Made by a program: the position numbers and the translations under genes. A stretch of 64,000 bases of DNA from Escallonia rubra (Eukaryota; Streptophyta; Magnoliopsida; Escalloniales; Escalloniaceae), in the NCBI GenBank assembly GCA_033065855.1, contig JAVXUO010002268.1:1-64000 (forward strand), written 5' to 3'. How positions within the stretch are numbered: position 1 is the first letter of the stretch; each line of letters starts with the position of its first letter. Below, one piece after another: positions 21,401 to 31,461 of this stretch. A model generated the notes under the pieces. It saw only the letters and a list, made by a program, of their open reading frames with translations, had not been told where the DNA came from and did not search any database.

Positions 21401-24400
21401 TGTAATGCCCGAAAATTTTCTTTTAGAATTATTATTACTTTAGTGACAGTTTTTAAGAGTAACGTTCTTTTGAGCTTTTAGCGACGTTTTGACAATCATG
21501 ATAGCGTAATAACTCGTTGATAATTTTCTTAACACATGAATTATCATAAAGATTTATTGTTGGACCATTTTTTAAGTTATTAAATTCGGTTAAGAAGTTT
21601 TAGCGACCAAAGGGTGAGAGGGTTCTTTCTTGTCTTTGCCCAATTAGGGTTTCGGGTTATATATAAGCATGATATCCTTGGCAGCCGACCCTAAAATATA
21701 TTCCATACTTTCTGCAAGCGGCTGAGAGAGGAAGAGAAATACCGAGAGAGGAAAAAGAGAAGGAGTTGCGTCGAAGTCCGGCGAAGAGTCTAGATTCCGG
21801 TAAGACTTCTACCCTCCTTTGTCCTCAATTAATCTATAGAGATATATGTGTATGGGTTAATTACTAGCTGCGAGTGAGTAGCTTCAGAGAGTTAGTGTAA
21901 CTGTGTAAGTTTCTCATAGCTTGGTGCTCTTATTGTCGTTTTCATTGTGAGTATCTAGTTGTGTATGGAGTTTTAATGACAACGGGGTATATGGATTTGT
22001 GAGTTTATTGCCATGATCGGGTGAAGAGCGCATGGATTTTTTTGGGTTAAGCCGTGAAGGGTTTGTGGGTCTAGAAAGGGAACCAACCGGGAAGGGCTGT
22101 GGATTTAGAGAGAGAGATCATGGCTGTCGTCAACCGATATTTGCGGCGCCACCAAGATTCGGACGAGAGGGAGCTATTGCAGTGAAGAATATGGGTGCTT
22201 GGGTTATTGCTGTCTGATTTGTTTGAATAGTTTTAACGGTGCATGTGACTTGAAGTTGGAGGGTCGCATGGTTCTGCTACTACATTATTTCTGTAATTGA
22301 AATTTGTTCATACAGGAAAGACCATAAGTTCGTCTAAAAATGAAAACATAATTATGTCTGCTGGTAATGGGTTTTGAGTACATCGCTCCTTCTGTGATGC
22401 TTTAGCTAGTTCTTTAAACCTCAGCCATTTTAGTGACACTATATAAAGAGGGAAGTTTGTAAAGAGTTAGCGTCTCTCAGTTGGTCAAATATTCTGAGTA
22501 GGTATGGATGGAAATTCTTATTACTAACATCATAGTTGACGGTGACGTGTGTGCATAACTTCTTAAAGGTTACAGGTTGGTTAGATGATGCCAAAAGATG
22601 GAGAGGCTAAGGTTATCCAATAGAGGGCAGATATTGTGGTTTGGTGCTGGTCAATCAGAAATCTTTGAGAATGTAATCTGTCTTGCTTGGGAGGTAATAT
22701 GCATAAGTGGGTGTGGGACTCATGGATTTGTGTTGTGTAAGAGTTGAGAGAATGCAATTATATACATATGGGTAGACAAGTGACAAGGTTTATGGGTGTT
22801 GTAAAGGTGGGTGAGTGAGAGGCTAAGATAATGGGTGCTGTGGGTGGAGTGGTTTCAGGTAAAGAGAGGCTGCTGGTCTGGTATGAAGAAGAAGATGTTG
22901 CACAGAGAGAGGGAAAAGCTGTGGTTTCAAATTGAACTTCAAGTGTCGCTAAAAGAGCTATCTTATTTCAGCAGTTTCTTTCGAGTTTTTAAAATACTGT
23001 AGAATATTATTTGGACAAAACTCAAAGAAGTAACTTATGTTAATTTTGTAAGATCTACACACAGTAAAAATTTCAGATTTTTCGGAGCTTGGGAAGTGTG
23101 CTGACTAATTTTATTGGTGATAGAGACGTTAGTGTATTATAGAATAGTAAATGAAGTTATTAAATCCTGAAACTCCTACAATAATCTTATGTAGCTAAGA
23201 TAAGGTAGTTTCTAAAGATTTGAAAAGTTTTAAGGTCGTTTGCTATGTTAGCGGCGTAGCGCCAGAGCGGATATAGCGTAACGCTTCTTTGTCTCGATAG
23301 TTTTTTCTTTCAATTATTTCTAAGGGCCACTTCTGAATAGATTCAGACAAAGTACTAATAGGTAATTATACAGAAGTCGGGGGATGGTTGGGTAAAGTTT
23401 ACTCATCTAAAAGAAACATAATACCTAAGCGTGCCCGAGCGTCAATAAATGACATCTGTATGATTTGTTATTTAGGTTTTGATAGGCAAGAGCTAGGGCC
23501 GGCATTTGAGCAAATATCAGAAACAGATTTTGAGCAAGGTAAGTACCCCTGTCATGTTCCTCTGTATATTTATTTGCAAAACCTATGATATGTATTTATG
23601 ATTTGATCATTTAAAGTTTAAAGTTCTATTCTGCATATGTTTATTTCTAAAGTATTTTATTTGAAACATAAATTGAAAAGAAATGCCATGGATTGTTGTA
23701 TGAGTATTTGAATCATATCGATTTCTGTGGAACGAAATGATAATTGACTGTGTTACTGCGACCCATATCCACGGGGGAAAGTGGATTCCGGGTCCTGGTC
23801 AACGGGACCATACGTTGACGCACAGTACTGTTGCACCGTGGTTCGCCCCTGCGTCCACACTTTGTTATCCTGGGTGGAGGAGGGATTTTGGGTCCTAGTC
23901 AGTGGGACCATACGCTGACCGTAGAAATACATGTTATGATTAATTGTGATAGTCCTTGGTGAAAACTCTTTATTGATCCCATTCTAATTCGAGAATCTTT
24001 TGATGCAAGTACATATATATATACGTGGATATGTTGAGCGTATTTATTTTGGTAACATTGAAATTTTTGTGAAAAAGGAAAACCATGGCATAGTCGAAAC
24101 CCTCAAATTTATTTTAGGGATATGGCATGTGTATTTACTGGGCCCCCAGCTCACCCCTTTTTATAAATGTTTTCAGGTGAACACCTAGATGAGCCTCAGT
24201 ACTATGAGAGTAATGAAAATGAAGCCGCAAGAGATGTTCGTTAGGATGTTGGTTTAATCCTTGAGAAATTTGTAGAACTACCAGTTTATTACTTGAATTG
24301 TTCGTAGCTGAATCCCAGGAGGTTTCCTCTTAAATAAATGCTGTTAGTCTTTATGGAGTAATTTAGTTGAGATAATTTTGGAAAGAGCTGTAAGGGTATC

Positions 24401-24558
24401 TTTAGAAATTCATATTATGGTGTTGGTTTAATGTATGGTTTTCAAATTGTGTACGTGCTTAAATAAGGCCTGGCAGAACCCTAATTAGTTGTCTGAATGG
24501 GTCTGCGGCCGGTCACGTGCCTAGTACATGGGCTTACCCGTGGGTTTGGGTCGTGACA
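21401..24558 (+). mobile_element. Solo LTR (chromovirus/Tekay-like) inserted in Tat pol
   Basis: The 3,158-bp sequence starts TGTAATGCCCGAAAATTTTC and ends GGGTCGTGACA, with GCAAG duplicated directly outside (21396-21400 and 24559-24563). It has no gag or pol and no internal repeat of its own ends, so it is one LTR left by LTR-LTR recombination. A TATATATAAG box at 21658 gives probable plus orientation. The length and the TGTAATGCCCG...GTCGTGACA termini resemble LTRs of Tekay/Del-type chromoviruses; that assignment is by resemblance only. Two related blocks containing GGGACCATACG occur near 23800 and 23910. Confidence 0.9.
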
Positions 24559-25531
24559 GCAAGAGTGGTAGGCCTCGTTGCGGCACGGCCATGGTCTGTG
24601 GTGACATGAGGACCGCCTTGATTTGTTCGAATGCTTGTTGTTGGGGCGCACCCCAACTCCACGGTGCGCTCTTGCGCGTCAAGTGCTGGAAGGGCGTGAT
24701 GAGTTCGGCCAAGGCAGGGATGAACTTGCGGAGATAAGAAACCTTGCCAAGGAAACTTTTTAACTGCTTGGTGCTCTTGGGTGGTGGCATCTCTCGGATA
24801 GAGGCGGCCTTGGAGGGGTCAACGTCGATACCCTGTCGACTGACCAAGAAGCCGAGGAATTTGCCGGAGGAGACTCCAAAGGCACATTTGAGCGGGTTCA
24901 TCCGCATGTTGTATTGACGACATCAGTCAAAAACTGCCCGAAGGTCCGCAAGATGCTCACTTTCCTTTTTAGATTTGATAATGAGGTCGTCAACATAGTC
25001 TTCCACTGTGCGGTGTATCATGTCGTGAAAGATAGCTGTCATAGCTCTCTGATAGGTGGCACCCGCATTCTTGAGACCAAAAGGCATGACCTTCCAACAA
25101 AAGTTACCCATCGGGGTCCGAAAAGCTGTCTTGGCACAGTCATCTCGGTTCATTCGAATTTGGTTGTAGCCGGCAAAGCCGTCCATGAAGGACAGGATCT
25201 CGTGTCCGACGGCAGCCTCCGTGAGCATATCAATATTGGGCAGTGGAAATTCATCTTTAGGGCATGCCTTATTCCAATCGCGGAAGTCAATACAAACGCG
25301 AACTTGTCCATTCTTCTTTTGTACAGGAACAACATTGGCCAACCAGATAGGATGAGTGATGGGTTCGATGAAGCCAGCCTGCAGAAGTCGTTCGATCTCT
25401 TGCTTGATTTTTATTTCAAGTTCGGGGGGAAGGACCGCGAATGTTGTCGAACTGAGCTGAACCCGTTGGCAATGTTGAGATGGTGCGTTACTAAGGCAGG
25501 GTCTAATCTGGGCATTTCGTTGTAACTCCAT
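24521..25531 (-). pseudogene. Tat pol: reverse transcriptase
   Basis: On the minus strand the RT reads through ELEIKIKQEIERLLQAGFIE, then CIDFRDWNKACPKDEFPLPN, FMDGFAGYNQI, the PFGLKNAGATYQR block and the catalytic YVDD (EDYVDDLIIKSKK). The thumb/connection region follows (MNPLKCAFGV, FLGFLVS). A TGA at 24923-24925 interrupts it after the YVDD box. A frameshift lies at the G-run 25426-25432 upstream, where the preceding linker (WSYNEMP, HHLNIANGF) is in another frame. At the left end the frame runs into the solo LTR at 24558, so the real RT part ends there; codons to 24521 belong to the insertion. Confidence 0.9.
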
Positions 25532-25815
25532 GCCAACACGTCGCGATATTCACGGAGGAGGGTAACCAGTTCCTCTCTTCGGCCTGGGGCGAGTTTCGTG
25601 CCAATGTAGGTCAGTCGAGGTTCCTCGCCCGGATCAGCCAGGTTAATTTCTTCAAGATCTTCGGCCTACGGTCATGGGCCATCTTCATAGCAGGGGGGTG
25701 CAGCGCCCGGGGTAAGCTCGTGATCTGGCGGACAATGCTCGGCCATACAGCACCATTCTGTCTCCGTAGGTGGGTGGTGGTCGAGGCGGTCGGGCAGCGG
25801 ACCCCCCGGACACCG

Positions 25816-26880
25816 TCATAACTGGTAGATGACCCTTCCGTCCTTGATGACGCACTGGAAGGTGGTTTCAAGCTTGTGCTTTTTAGGCTTGGGGGATGAA
25901 GGCGGGGAAATGGTAGGGGCATCAGATGGTGATGTTGAGGTTGATGCTTTGTTCTTATTGCTTTTCTTGGACTTGGACTTGGATTTGGGTGGCTTGTTCC
26001 CACACAGCTCGTCCCAATCTAGTAGCTTGGTGGAGTGGATGTGAGTGGCATTCTCATTATCTACAGCAAGTTCAGTGAAGAAGGAGGCCTCGGAAAAATA
26101 AGACTCGGTACACTCAAAAGGGGCCTTGGTTGTGGGGATGGTTACTGCTACCTCATGTCCCGCAGGACCGGCCACCAGTTTCACACACTGGTGGTACGTC
26201 GAGGGAACAGCCTTGTTGATATGGATCCAAGGTTGCCCAAGTAGGAGGTGGAAGGAAGACTCGCTATCTATCACATGGAAAGTGGTGTCACGACGGACAG
26301 TTCCGACCATTAGGTCGACAGTGATGTGGCCGAGAGTGGACTGGGGGCCCTCCCCAAAGCCAGTGATTTTGATGGGGTCACGAATGATCTTTCTTGGCGG
26401 TATACTGGCCCGCTGCAAAGTGATGAGAAGGATGATGTTGATTGAGGCGCCGCAATCTACCAAGGCGCGACGGAAGCCGGTGCCGTTGACAGTGTATTCA
26501 AGGTACAGTGGCCGGTTATGGTGCTCGACGGTTGGCGAGTCCTCGTCCGAAAATATAAATGCAGTGGAAGGGACATGTCTGAGCTCAGCCTGGGTGGTGA
26601 AGCACTCGGGCCCGAGGCCTGTGGTGACCTCGATCAAGCAATCCGAGAGATAGGTCCGCGCTGCGGGTGAAAACCCCATTTCATCAAAGAAGCCTTTGAT
26701 CTTCGTCATTTGGCCAGCCGAGGACACTGGCTGGGGGGTAAGAGGTACGTGAGCTGTGATCAAAGGGGAGACTTCCGCAGAAGCTTGGGGGGCGAGCGGC
26801 TCGAAGTGGTCGGTGGTAACCATGAGCACCTGATGCTCGCGGTTGTCGTTGCCATGGTTTGGGTATGGTTCTTTCCGCAC
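25816..26880 (-). pseudogene. Tat protease region
   Basis: A 354-codon open frame contains the aspartic protease core with catalytic ALVDCGASINI, then FGEGPQSTLGHITVDL and the LLLGQPWIH motif, typical of gypsy proteases. A lysine-rich spacer (KSKSKSKKSNKNK) follows. A TGA at 25816-25818 separates it from the RT linker. Another in-frame TGA at 26893-26895 separates it from the gag tail, which is in the same frame. Confidence 0.85.
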
Positions 26881-26892
26881 ATCATTGTTCTT

Positions 26893-28655
26893 TCACAGCT
26901 GTAGCTCGCCTGACGCGACCTTTCTTGCAAAGATGGCCCGCAACGCATTGTAGTTCTTGAGAGGATGGCCGAGGGCCTGGTGGAAGGGACAGTAGTTGGG
27001 CCTGGTTCTTTCCTCGTCCGTGATGGGGATCCGCACAGGTGGTAAATGGAAGTTGTTGTCGTTGACAACCCATTCTGTCAATAGATCTATCACCGTATTT
27101 AAATCAGAGTCTCCTGTTGTCGCCGTTTGTCTGGTGGTTGGTCCCTATCCGGGAACTGGCGTTTAAAGCCAGTGTAATTACTGATGTTGCTGTTGCCGGT
27201 GTTGGTGCCACTACGCTGGGTACTGGGTGGGGCTGCTGAGGCCACCAGTGCATTCTGTGGCCGAGGCCTCCATGGTTTGACAGGCCCAACCGTCTCGTAA
27301 GTACGCCTCACCGTTTCTTTGAGATGTCCCCATGATTTCAATTGTAAGTTCTCGAGGTGCACCCGGTACACGTCGTTCATATTCTTGATGCATATGGGCA
27401 CCAGTGTCTCATCCTTACTAAAATCTGTACACTCGAGGCATTTAAGATGAAAGCAATGCACATATTTGGTCAAGTCTTCGCCAGGGGCTTGGCGAATGCC
27501 GGCGATGTCCACTATGGTGACGCGCTCAGCTTCATAGTGGAATTTGTCCATGAAGAGTTGGACCATTTCATGCCATGAATGGGCTGTCCCCGCAGGGATC
27601 TGGTGGTACCAAGTGTAGACCAAGCCTGTAAGGGACTTGTGGAATTCCCTCAACTTCAAGCTGTCTCCCGGGCCATACTACTCCAATGAGCCTGCAAATC
27701 TCGTCAAGTGCTCACGGGCGTTGCCCTCGCGTCCGTTGAAGAGCACAAAGGCTGGTTATTTGTACTTGAGCGGATAAGGAATGATGGCTATCTCGTCAGC
27801 ATACGGCGCGTGGCCTGTCAATCGACTTGATGAGTCGGGTGTGGACTGCTGTGACAGTCGGTGAAGAAGCGCGTCAAAGTCAGCCTTTGAAACATAGTGG
27901 GAGGGCGGCTCCTCCTGGCCGACCAAAGGTTGGTGGCCGGCCGGTGCTCTGCGAGCCCCGGAGTCCCCTGACGGTACAACTTGGTGGGCAGGAGTGGTTG
28001 AAGGGCGATACAAGGCGGGTGTTGATGCGGGCAGGTGGAGGGTGGCATGGGTGGGCGGACGAGACATATCCACCACTTGGCCTGTCATTTGGTGCTGCTC
28101 CATCAAGTAGGGGTTAGGCTCCATCTCAATGGACTCGTGAATCTTAGAAGAGCTCCTGGCTGGAAAATGTTGAGGCGCCATAGTAGGAGAGACTTGTTGC
28201 AATAATGGCCTAAGATCTGGCTGCTGCCTGCGTGGCGGCATCACGGGACGCAGCGTGTCTGCCACGGGCGGGGAAGATGTTGTGAGTCCTATCGCCAGGG
28301 GTCAGGAGGGTTGAGGCGGCAGTGGTCGTGACACTGGCGCCTGGGTAGCGTCAGGGGACGGCCCAGGTCCTGCAGGCTGGACCGGCAGCACAATCTGTTG
28401 CGAGGCCATCGCTTGTATGGATTTTTGCATTTCCAATATGGCGGCAATGAGTGAAGCTTGAGAGTCCTGTATGCTGGCTATGGTGGGGGTGAACTGTTGG
28501 ATGGCCGCATTGACTGCCACTTGCACGTCAGGTGTGGGAGGGTCTTGGGGGCGCACAGCGCTAGTCCCCTCTTGGTCGTCAGAGTGATGCTCCTCACGGA
28601 TGGTGGGGTCGAGGCCTTGGCTGGCTGCCCTGGTAGCTTTCCGTTGTACAGGCAT
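26893..28655 (-). pseudogene. Tat gag
   Basis: The ATG at 28655 lies 40 bases after the PBS. The N-terminal part is Gln/Pro-rich (ending PLPPQPS). The capsid-type retrotransposon gag domain is at 27100-27660, with LTGLVYTWYHQIPAGTAHSW, MDKFHYEA and the RQAPGEDLTKYVHCF block. The tail has a Cys/His segment, YCPFHQALGHPLKNYNAL, in place of a standard CCHC knuckle, as is common in Tat elements. Disruptions: in-frame TGA at 28302-28304, TAA at 27756-27758 and TAG at 27678-27680, plus a frameshift near 27100-27115. All three stop codons differ from a sense codon by one C-to-T change on the coding strand. Confidence 0.85.
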
Positions 28656-28694
28656 GGTTGCTAGGATGTGGCAGACTGCAACACGATGCTCACA

Positions 28695-28712
28695 TCCCCA
28701 GCAGAGTCGCCA
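28695..28712 (-). other. Primer binding site of the Tat element
   Basis: On the minus strand TGGCGACTCTGCTGGGGA begins two bases after the 5' LTR end. This PBS wording is common in plant gypsy elements and fixes the element's orientation. Confidence 0.82.
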
Positions 28713-29599
28713 AATGTTGGTGCGGAATGAGGGTCCTTTGCCACGTAGAAGTTCCACAAAGGATGCAGTCTGAGTTGGCTTCCAAGTAGGCAAAGTGAGA
28801 GACAGCAAGGATGGCGTAAGGGCTGAGAGCAAGGCTCCTCAGGCAGGTCACGAGGGCTGGCAGTGTCGCGCAGGCAGGGTGACGACGAAATAGGGCCAGC
28901 GGTTGACAGTCTGTGTCAAGAGTGCAACGTCGAGAGTTCGAAGTCGTAAGTCCAAATGTCTTTCTCTCACTAGAAATCCAGGGAGAATGGGTTTTAGAGA
29001 GAGAAAGTGAAAGTGTCAAATGAGGCCGAAGAACTTGAATAAGCTCCAGAATCCACTATATATAGGCACAAATATGTGCGTGTCATCAGCTGACACGTGT
29101 CGTGCTCTGGGAGTGACACGTCGCCGTAGGGGGTCCCGCAGTCTTGATTGTCCGTCGAATTGCCGGTCCCCGAGTTCGTGCCGCCCTGCCCTTGCAACGT
29201 CCCTCCGCCTGTCTGAGGAGACTGACCAAACCGCGGTAGCGTGGCCAGAGTAGCCCGTTGCCCCAGCCTCCAGTCCAAGCCCTTACTGAATCCCACAAGA
29301 TGCGTCAAGAGACGCGCCGAGATCCTGGCAGCGGTGAGGGTTACCCCTGCAGCCAACTGCCACGCGTGCCGGACACGATGCCCTCTGAGGACCTGCTCCC
29401 GTCCCGGAGTGACTCACGGTTCATTGCCCTGGCGATATCAATGATCAATGGTGATATGAGTGCGCATGCTCACAGCTCGATACCCAGAGTCCGTGGCAAA
29501 TGGTCCTCGTGCTAGGGCATTGCGAATGGAGCCCCCCCCACCATGAGTCTGTCGGGTGATTGTGCCGGCGGTGGCCTTAGGGCTGTGAGTCCAACCCCC

Positions 29600-30185
29600 G
29601 TTGCGAAGACCGGAGCCTTCGGTTGATTGAGCCCGCGAGGGCCGGAGCCCCCGGTTGATTGTGCGGGCGAGGGCCGGAGCCCCCAGTTGACTGTGCCGGT
29701 GAGGGCTTTAGGGTTATGAGCCCGTCCCGCCGCGGAGGCCGGAGCCCCGGTTGATTGTGCGGGCGAGGGCCGGAGCCCCCGGTTGATTGTGCCGGTGAGG
29801 GCTTTAGGGTTGTGAGCCCGTCCCGCCGCAAGGGCCGGAGCCCCCGATTGAATGTGCGGGCGAGGGCCGGAGCCCCCCGGTTGATTGTGCGGGCGAGGGC
29901 CGGAGCCCCCGGTTGATTTTGCCGGCGAGGGCTTTAAGGTTGTGAGCCCGTCCCGCCGCGGGGGCCGGAGCCCCGGTTGATTGTGCGGGCGAGGGCCGGA
30001 GCCCCCGGTTGATTGTGCCGGCGAGGGCTTTAGGGTTGTGAGCCCGTCCCGCCGCGGGGGCCGGAGCCCCGGTTGATTGTGCGGGCGAGGGCCGGAGCCC
30101 CCGGTTGATTGTGCCGGCGAGGGCTTTAGGGTTGTGAGCCCGTCCCGCCGCGAGGGCCGCAGGCCCGGTTGATTGTGCGGGCGAT
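29600..30185. repeat. GC-rich minisatellite in the 5' LTR
   Basis: It has the same unit as at 13050-13480 but more copies. The units alternate GAGGGCCGGAGCCCCCGG and GGCTTTAGGGTTGTGAGCCC. Confidence 0.8.
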
Positions 30186-30284
30186 AATGGGCGTCACGCG
30201 ACCACTAGCGATGAGTGAGCATTGCTGAATGCGTTGAGTGGGGTGATAGCAGCGGTAAGCAAGTCCCCTCCCCCCTAAGGAAAA

Positions 30285-30475
30285 GGGAGGCCGACCCCCT
30301 TCTCATGGGGTGGCCGACCCCCTCACAAGGTGGTTGGCCGACCCCCTCACAAAAGGGGTGGCCGACCCCCTCACAAAAAGGGGTGGCCGACCCCCTTACA
30401 AGGTGGTTGGCCGACCCCCTTCTCAGGGGGGTGGCCGACCCCCTTTCAAAGTGGGTGGCCGACCCCTCGGGGGGG
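30285..30475. repeat. GGCCGACCCCC tandem repeat in the 5' LTR
   Basis: About eight units matching the array at 13575-13795, with one unit fewer and small edits. Confidence 0.8.
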
Positions 30476-30717
30476 AGGTACTTTCGATCTGTCTGAATGT
30501 TTTAAGGCGCGGAGCGCTTTGATCGAGCATGGCGATGTTTGAGCATCAGAGCGTTTTGACCGAGGAATGATGTTGAGCAAATTTGACTACCGAGCGGGTG
30601 ACGTGTCGTGCCACTGGAGTCTTTTAGCGGTCCCTGGGGTGCGGTCCGCGGGTGACATGTCATGCCACTGGAGTCTCTTAGCGGGCCCTGGGGTGCGGTC
30701 CGTATAGGTTGTGAACA

Positions 30718-31461
30718 AAAGTTTCAAGACTGCTTCCAAAATATTATAGGGATCTCTCTTCGTTCAAATTTTTTTTTAAAGGTTGTGATCTTTCTTTTAA
30801 AACGTGTCTTTGCACCATTTTTTCTTAGTATAAATAGAAGATGTCTAGTATAGAAAAATAGTTAAACAAATGTCAGATAATAAGAGAGAAAGACAGTATT
30901 ATAGTTACTATTACTAAAATAAAATTCCATATCAAATATGTGCTCAATTTGATCTGGTCGGTTTGCAAGTCTTTCTATAGTCGTACTATAAGAGGAGACA
31001 CCGATATGAATCCATGGATAAAATCTTGGATCGTTGTTTCTCGTTAGAACCTGCACGTAGAAAGTCAACAGCGAATTAAAGTCAACAAATGAATAAACTA
31101 CGTCTCTCACAGACTAACGATTATTTTCCTTTAAATGTCTGCTTTTATATGTACTTACAAATAATTATTGACTTCTTTTGTAAATCTATTTTGATGATTT
31201 TGCATGTTATGTGTGATTTTTTAAAATGAATTTCATCACATATAAGGAAATTAATTTTACAACAAACCTATCCTACCCATAGCTCGCCTAGCGGGCTGTC
31301 TTCCGTTTCGGCTAGCCTGTGTCACCTTGGTTACTACACTTGCTTCGTACCAATGTGGTTGCCTGCATTGCCAATAAAGACCGGGGCAATATTGTACAAT
31401 TTCTTCACAAATGTGCACTAGGTGAAAAGTGGGTGGGGAAGGTAACAAGAGTAGCCTAATC
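30718..31461. other. Flanking DNA between Tat and hAT elements
   Basis: Base 30718 starts the right AAAGT copy. No gene is recognised. The 30862-31110 stretch has an open minus frame (containing RNNDPRFYPWIHIGV and NRPDQIEHIFDMEFYF) that resembles a widespread non-coding plant repeat. An open minus frame at 31257-31448 is unrecognised. The last eight bases, GCCTAATC, are the probable left hAT target-site copy. Confidence 0.5.

Larger units (their letters stand above)
12242..30717 (-). mobile_element. Tat-lineage Ty3/gypsy LTR retrotransposon, disrupted
   Basis: The full element reads right to left. It has a 5' LTR at 28715-30717, PBS, gag, protease, RT, RNase H, a second RNase H, integrase, an antisense PMD gene, a polypurine tract and a 3' LTR at 12242-14036. 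AAAGT occurs directly outside both ends (12237-12241 and 30718-30722), a perfect 5-bp duplication. Two RNase H domains before integrase, a long 3' region with an extra antisense ORF and the absence of a chromodomain are hallmarks of the Tat lineage. A solo LTR of another family interrupts pol. The coding region carries multiple stops and frameshifts, so the copy cannot make a full polyprotein. Confidence 0.93.
28715..30717 (-). repeat. 5' LTR of the Tat element
   Basis: 2,003 bp, from TGTTGGTGCGG to GTGAACA. It has the TATA box at 29056-29064 (minus strand), the GC-rich minisatellite at 29600-30185 and the GGCCGACCCCC repeat at 30285-30475. It is followed by the AAAGT target-site copy. Confidence 0.92.
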
